A DNA stretch of 64,000 bases from Sinorhizobium americanum (GTDB lineage Bacteria; Pseudomonadota; Alphaproteobacteria; Rhizobiales; Rhizobiaceae), in contig NZ_LNQC01000076.1 in NCBI RefSeq assembly GCF_001651855.1, positions 297,018 through 361,017 on the forward strand. Direction: 5' to 3'. Shown here piece after piece: positions 62,929-64,000 of this stretch. The notes beneath the pieces were generated by a model that made no database searches, was not told where the DNA came from, and saw nothing but the letters and a program-made list of their open reading frames with translations. Made by a program: the position numbers and the translations under genes. The number at the start of each line of letters is the position of its first letter. The first letter of the stretch is position 1.

Positions 62929-63879
62929 ATGAATTTAAATGCTCTGGACCTCAATCTGGTGCGGGTGCTCGATGCCCTGCTGCGGGAAAGAAGCGTCACC
63001 CGCGCCGGCGATCGGATCGGCTTGAGCCAGCCTGCCGTCAGCGCGGCACTCAACCGCTTGCGTCACGCGCTCAATGATCAGTTGTTTGTCCGGCGCGGCA
63101 ACGAGATGGTGCCGACGCCCCGGGCGGAGAGCCTGGCGGAGCCGGTGCGGGTGGCGCTGCGCGAAATCGAACGCGTTTTTCACGCAGCCAAGAGGTTCGA
63201 GCCTGCGGGGCTTGAGCGCACCTTCACGCTGATGGGGGCCGATTTCTTTTCGATGCTGCTGATGCCGTCCCTGGCAGCGCGCATCACGCACACGGCGCCT
63301 GCCGTGTCACTCCGTTTTCTCGACAGCGCGCGCGGCGATGTCGCACGGCTGCTTCAGGACGACGAGGTCGACGCGGCGCTCGAGCGGCCGCTGGAGGTGC
63401 CCGACTGGGTCTCGAGTGCCCTTCTCTTTCACTCACCCTTTGCGATCATCGCAGCCAAGGACAATATCGCGATCGGCCGGGCTGGGATCGGCGAGAATGG
63501 ACTTCTGCCGATCGAACTGTTCTGCGAACTTCCGCATGCCATCCGCTCAATCGACGGTTCGATGTCGGGCTTTACAGACGATGCCCTCGCCAAGATCGGG
63601 CGGGCGCGCCGCGTGAGCCTGGCTTTGCCGCACTTCCAGGCCGTCGCGTTGGCCGTGGCAAGCGGGAATTACCTCGCCGCTGTTCCTCGCCAATTCGCAG
63701 TTTCCGCCGCGCGGAGCCTGCCGATTGCCATCTATGAGCCACCGCTTACGATCCCCGTTCCGGAGATCAGGATGTATTGGCACGCCCGTCACGACGACGA
63801 GCCGCCGCATCGCTGGCTGCGCGGTCAGATCCTCGGGACCGTCGACACCCTCGGATTCCCCGAAGCGGGAATCGTCTGA
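62929..63879 (+). CDS. LysR-family transcriptional regulator, NodD-type N-terminus
   Basis: A 316-residue regulator. The helix-turn-helix is in LRERSVTRAGDRIGLSQPAVS, given as LRERSVTRAGDR and IGLSQPAVS; the typical MNLNALDLNLVRVLDALL start supports the ATG at 62929 over one six codons earlier. The effector-binding domain occupies about residues 90-310. The N-terminus is of the NodD/SyrM-like subgroup of LysR proteins, but the rest does not identify it as a nodulation regulator. The cupin gene lies divergently about 100 bases away and is the likely target. Confidence 0.9.
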   Translation: MNLNALDLNLVRVLDALLRERSVTRAGDRIGLSQPAVSAALNRLRHALNDQLFVRRGNEMVPTPRAESLAEPVRVALREIERVFHAAKRFEPAGLERTFTLMGADFFSMLLMPSLAARITHTAPAVSLRFLDSARGDVARLLQDDEVDAALERPLEVPDWVSSALLFHSPFAIIAAKDNIAIGRAGIGENGLLPIELFCELPHAIRSIDGSMSGFTDDALAKIGRARRVSLALPHFQAVALAVASGNYLAAVPRQFAVSAARSLPIAIYEPPLTIPVPEIRMYWHARHDDEPPHRWLRGQILGTVDTLGFPEAGIV

Positions 63880-64000
63880 GATCAAGCCGATAGGGGCAGC
63901 ACTGCCCTGAGCCTCCGACCCTAGTCTAGTGCCCATCCATAAACGCCTGTTTTTCTGCGGTTTTGCAAGGTTGTTTGCCGGCTGACATCGTTTCTTGGGA

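Overview
The window is about 64 kb of high-GC alphaproteobacterial DNA. The gene style points to Rhizobiaceae, most likely Sinorhizobium/Ensifer: many solute-binding ABC transporters with their own GntR or LacI regulators, ATGA/GTGA-coupled operons, a cellulose operon of the rhizobial bcsN-bcsA-bcsB-bcsZ-bcsK type, a secreted EglC/ExsH-like glycanase, and a RIME-like palindromic repeat. The transporter density would suit a megaplasmid or chromid, but this is inference. No rRNA, tRNA, CRISPR array, insertion sequence or phage module was seen.

Layout, left part. 1-3590 is a polyamine-type ABC transporter (binding-protein 3' end, two permeases, ATPase). 3608-3941 holds two tandem tiny membrane-protein genes. 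4078-12020 is a sugar-acid island: two FCD-type GntR regulators, a UxuA-like mannonate dehydratase, and a divergent five-gene peptide/nickel-class ABC transporter. Three promoter-region inverted repeats in it share words. 11995-15098 is an HWE-type multi-PAS histidine kinase with a single-domain response regulator. 15275-16672 is an RTX-GH16 glycanase. 16721-20765 is a ribose-class ABC transporter split around a divergent promoter, with a sugar-nucleotide-type dehydrogenase. Then come an S41 protease-like protein, a site-2 protease with CBS domains, and a small exported cysteine-rich protein.

Layout, middle. 24123-31545 is a LacI-controlled carbohydrate island: Gfo/Idh/MocA dehydrogenase, TIM-barrel isomerase, and a CUT1 transporter whose ATPase ends inside a RIME-like repeat. 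31695-37082 is a galactofuranose-type transporter (ytfQ-ytfR-ytfT-yjfF) with its own GntR regulator. 37229-41004 is a compact three-gene operon: N-formylglutamate amidohydrolase family, DUF1704/QEGLA putative metallopeptidase, and glutathione-synthetase-like ATP-grasp ligase. Its joint role is, to my knowledge, undescribed, and it is the best candidate here for a new system.

Layout, right part. An AI-2E-type permease with an unusual C-terminal extension and a DUF1328 micro-protein precede the cellulose operon (43904-52647, minus strand). To its right are a FAD/Rieske oxidoreductase, a thioredoxin-reductase-like flavoprotein, a GNAT acetyltransferase, a DUF2269/SDR-DoxX pair, a membrane PAS-adenylate cyclase, a branched-chain amino-acid-type binding protein, a GFA-fold protein, a cupin, and a divergent LysR regulator.

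Starts were chosen from Shine-Dalgarno spacing, start-stop overlaps and family N-termini. Functions are assigned from motifs and remembered family features, without database searches. Residue positions are approximate.
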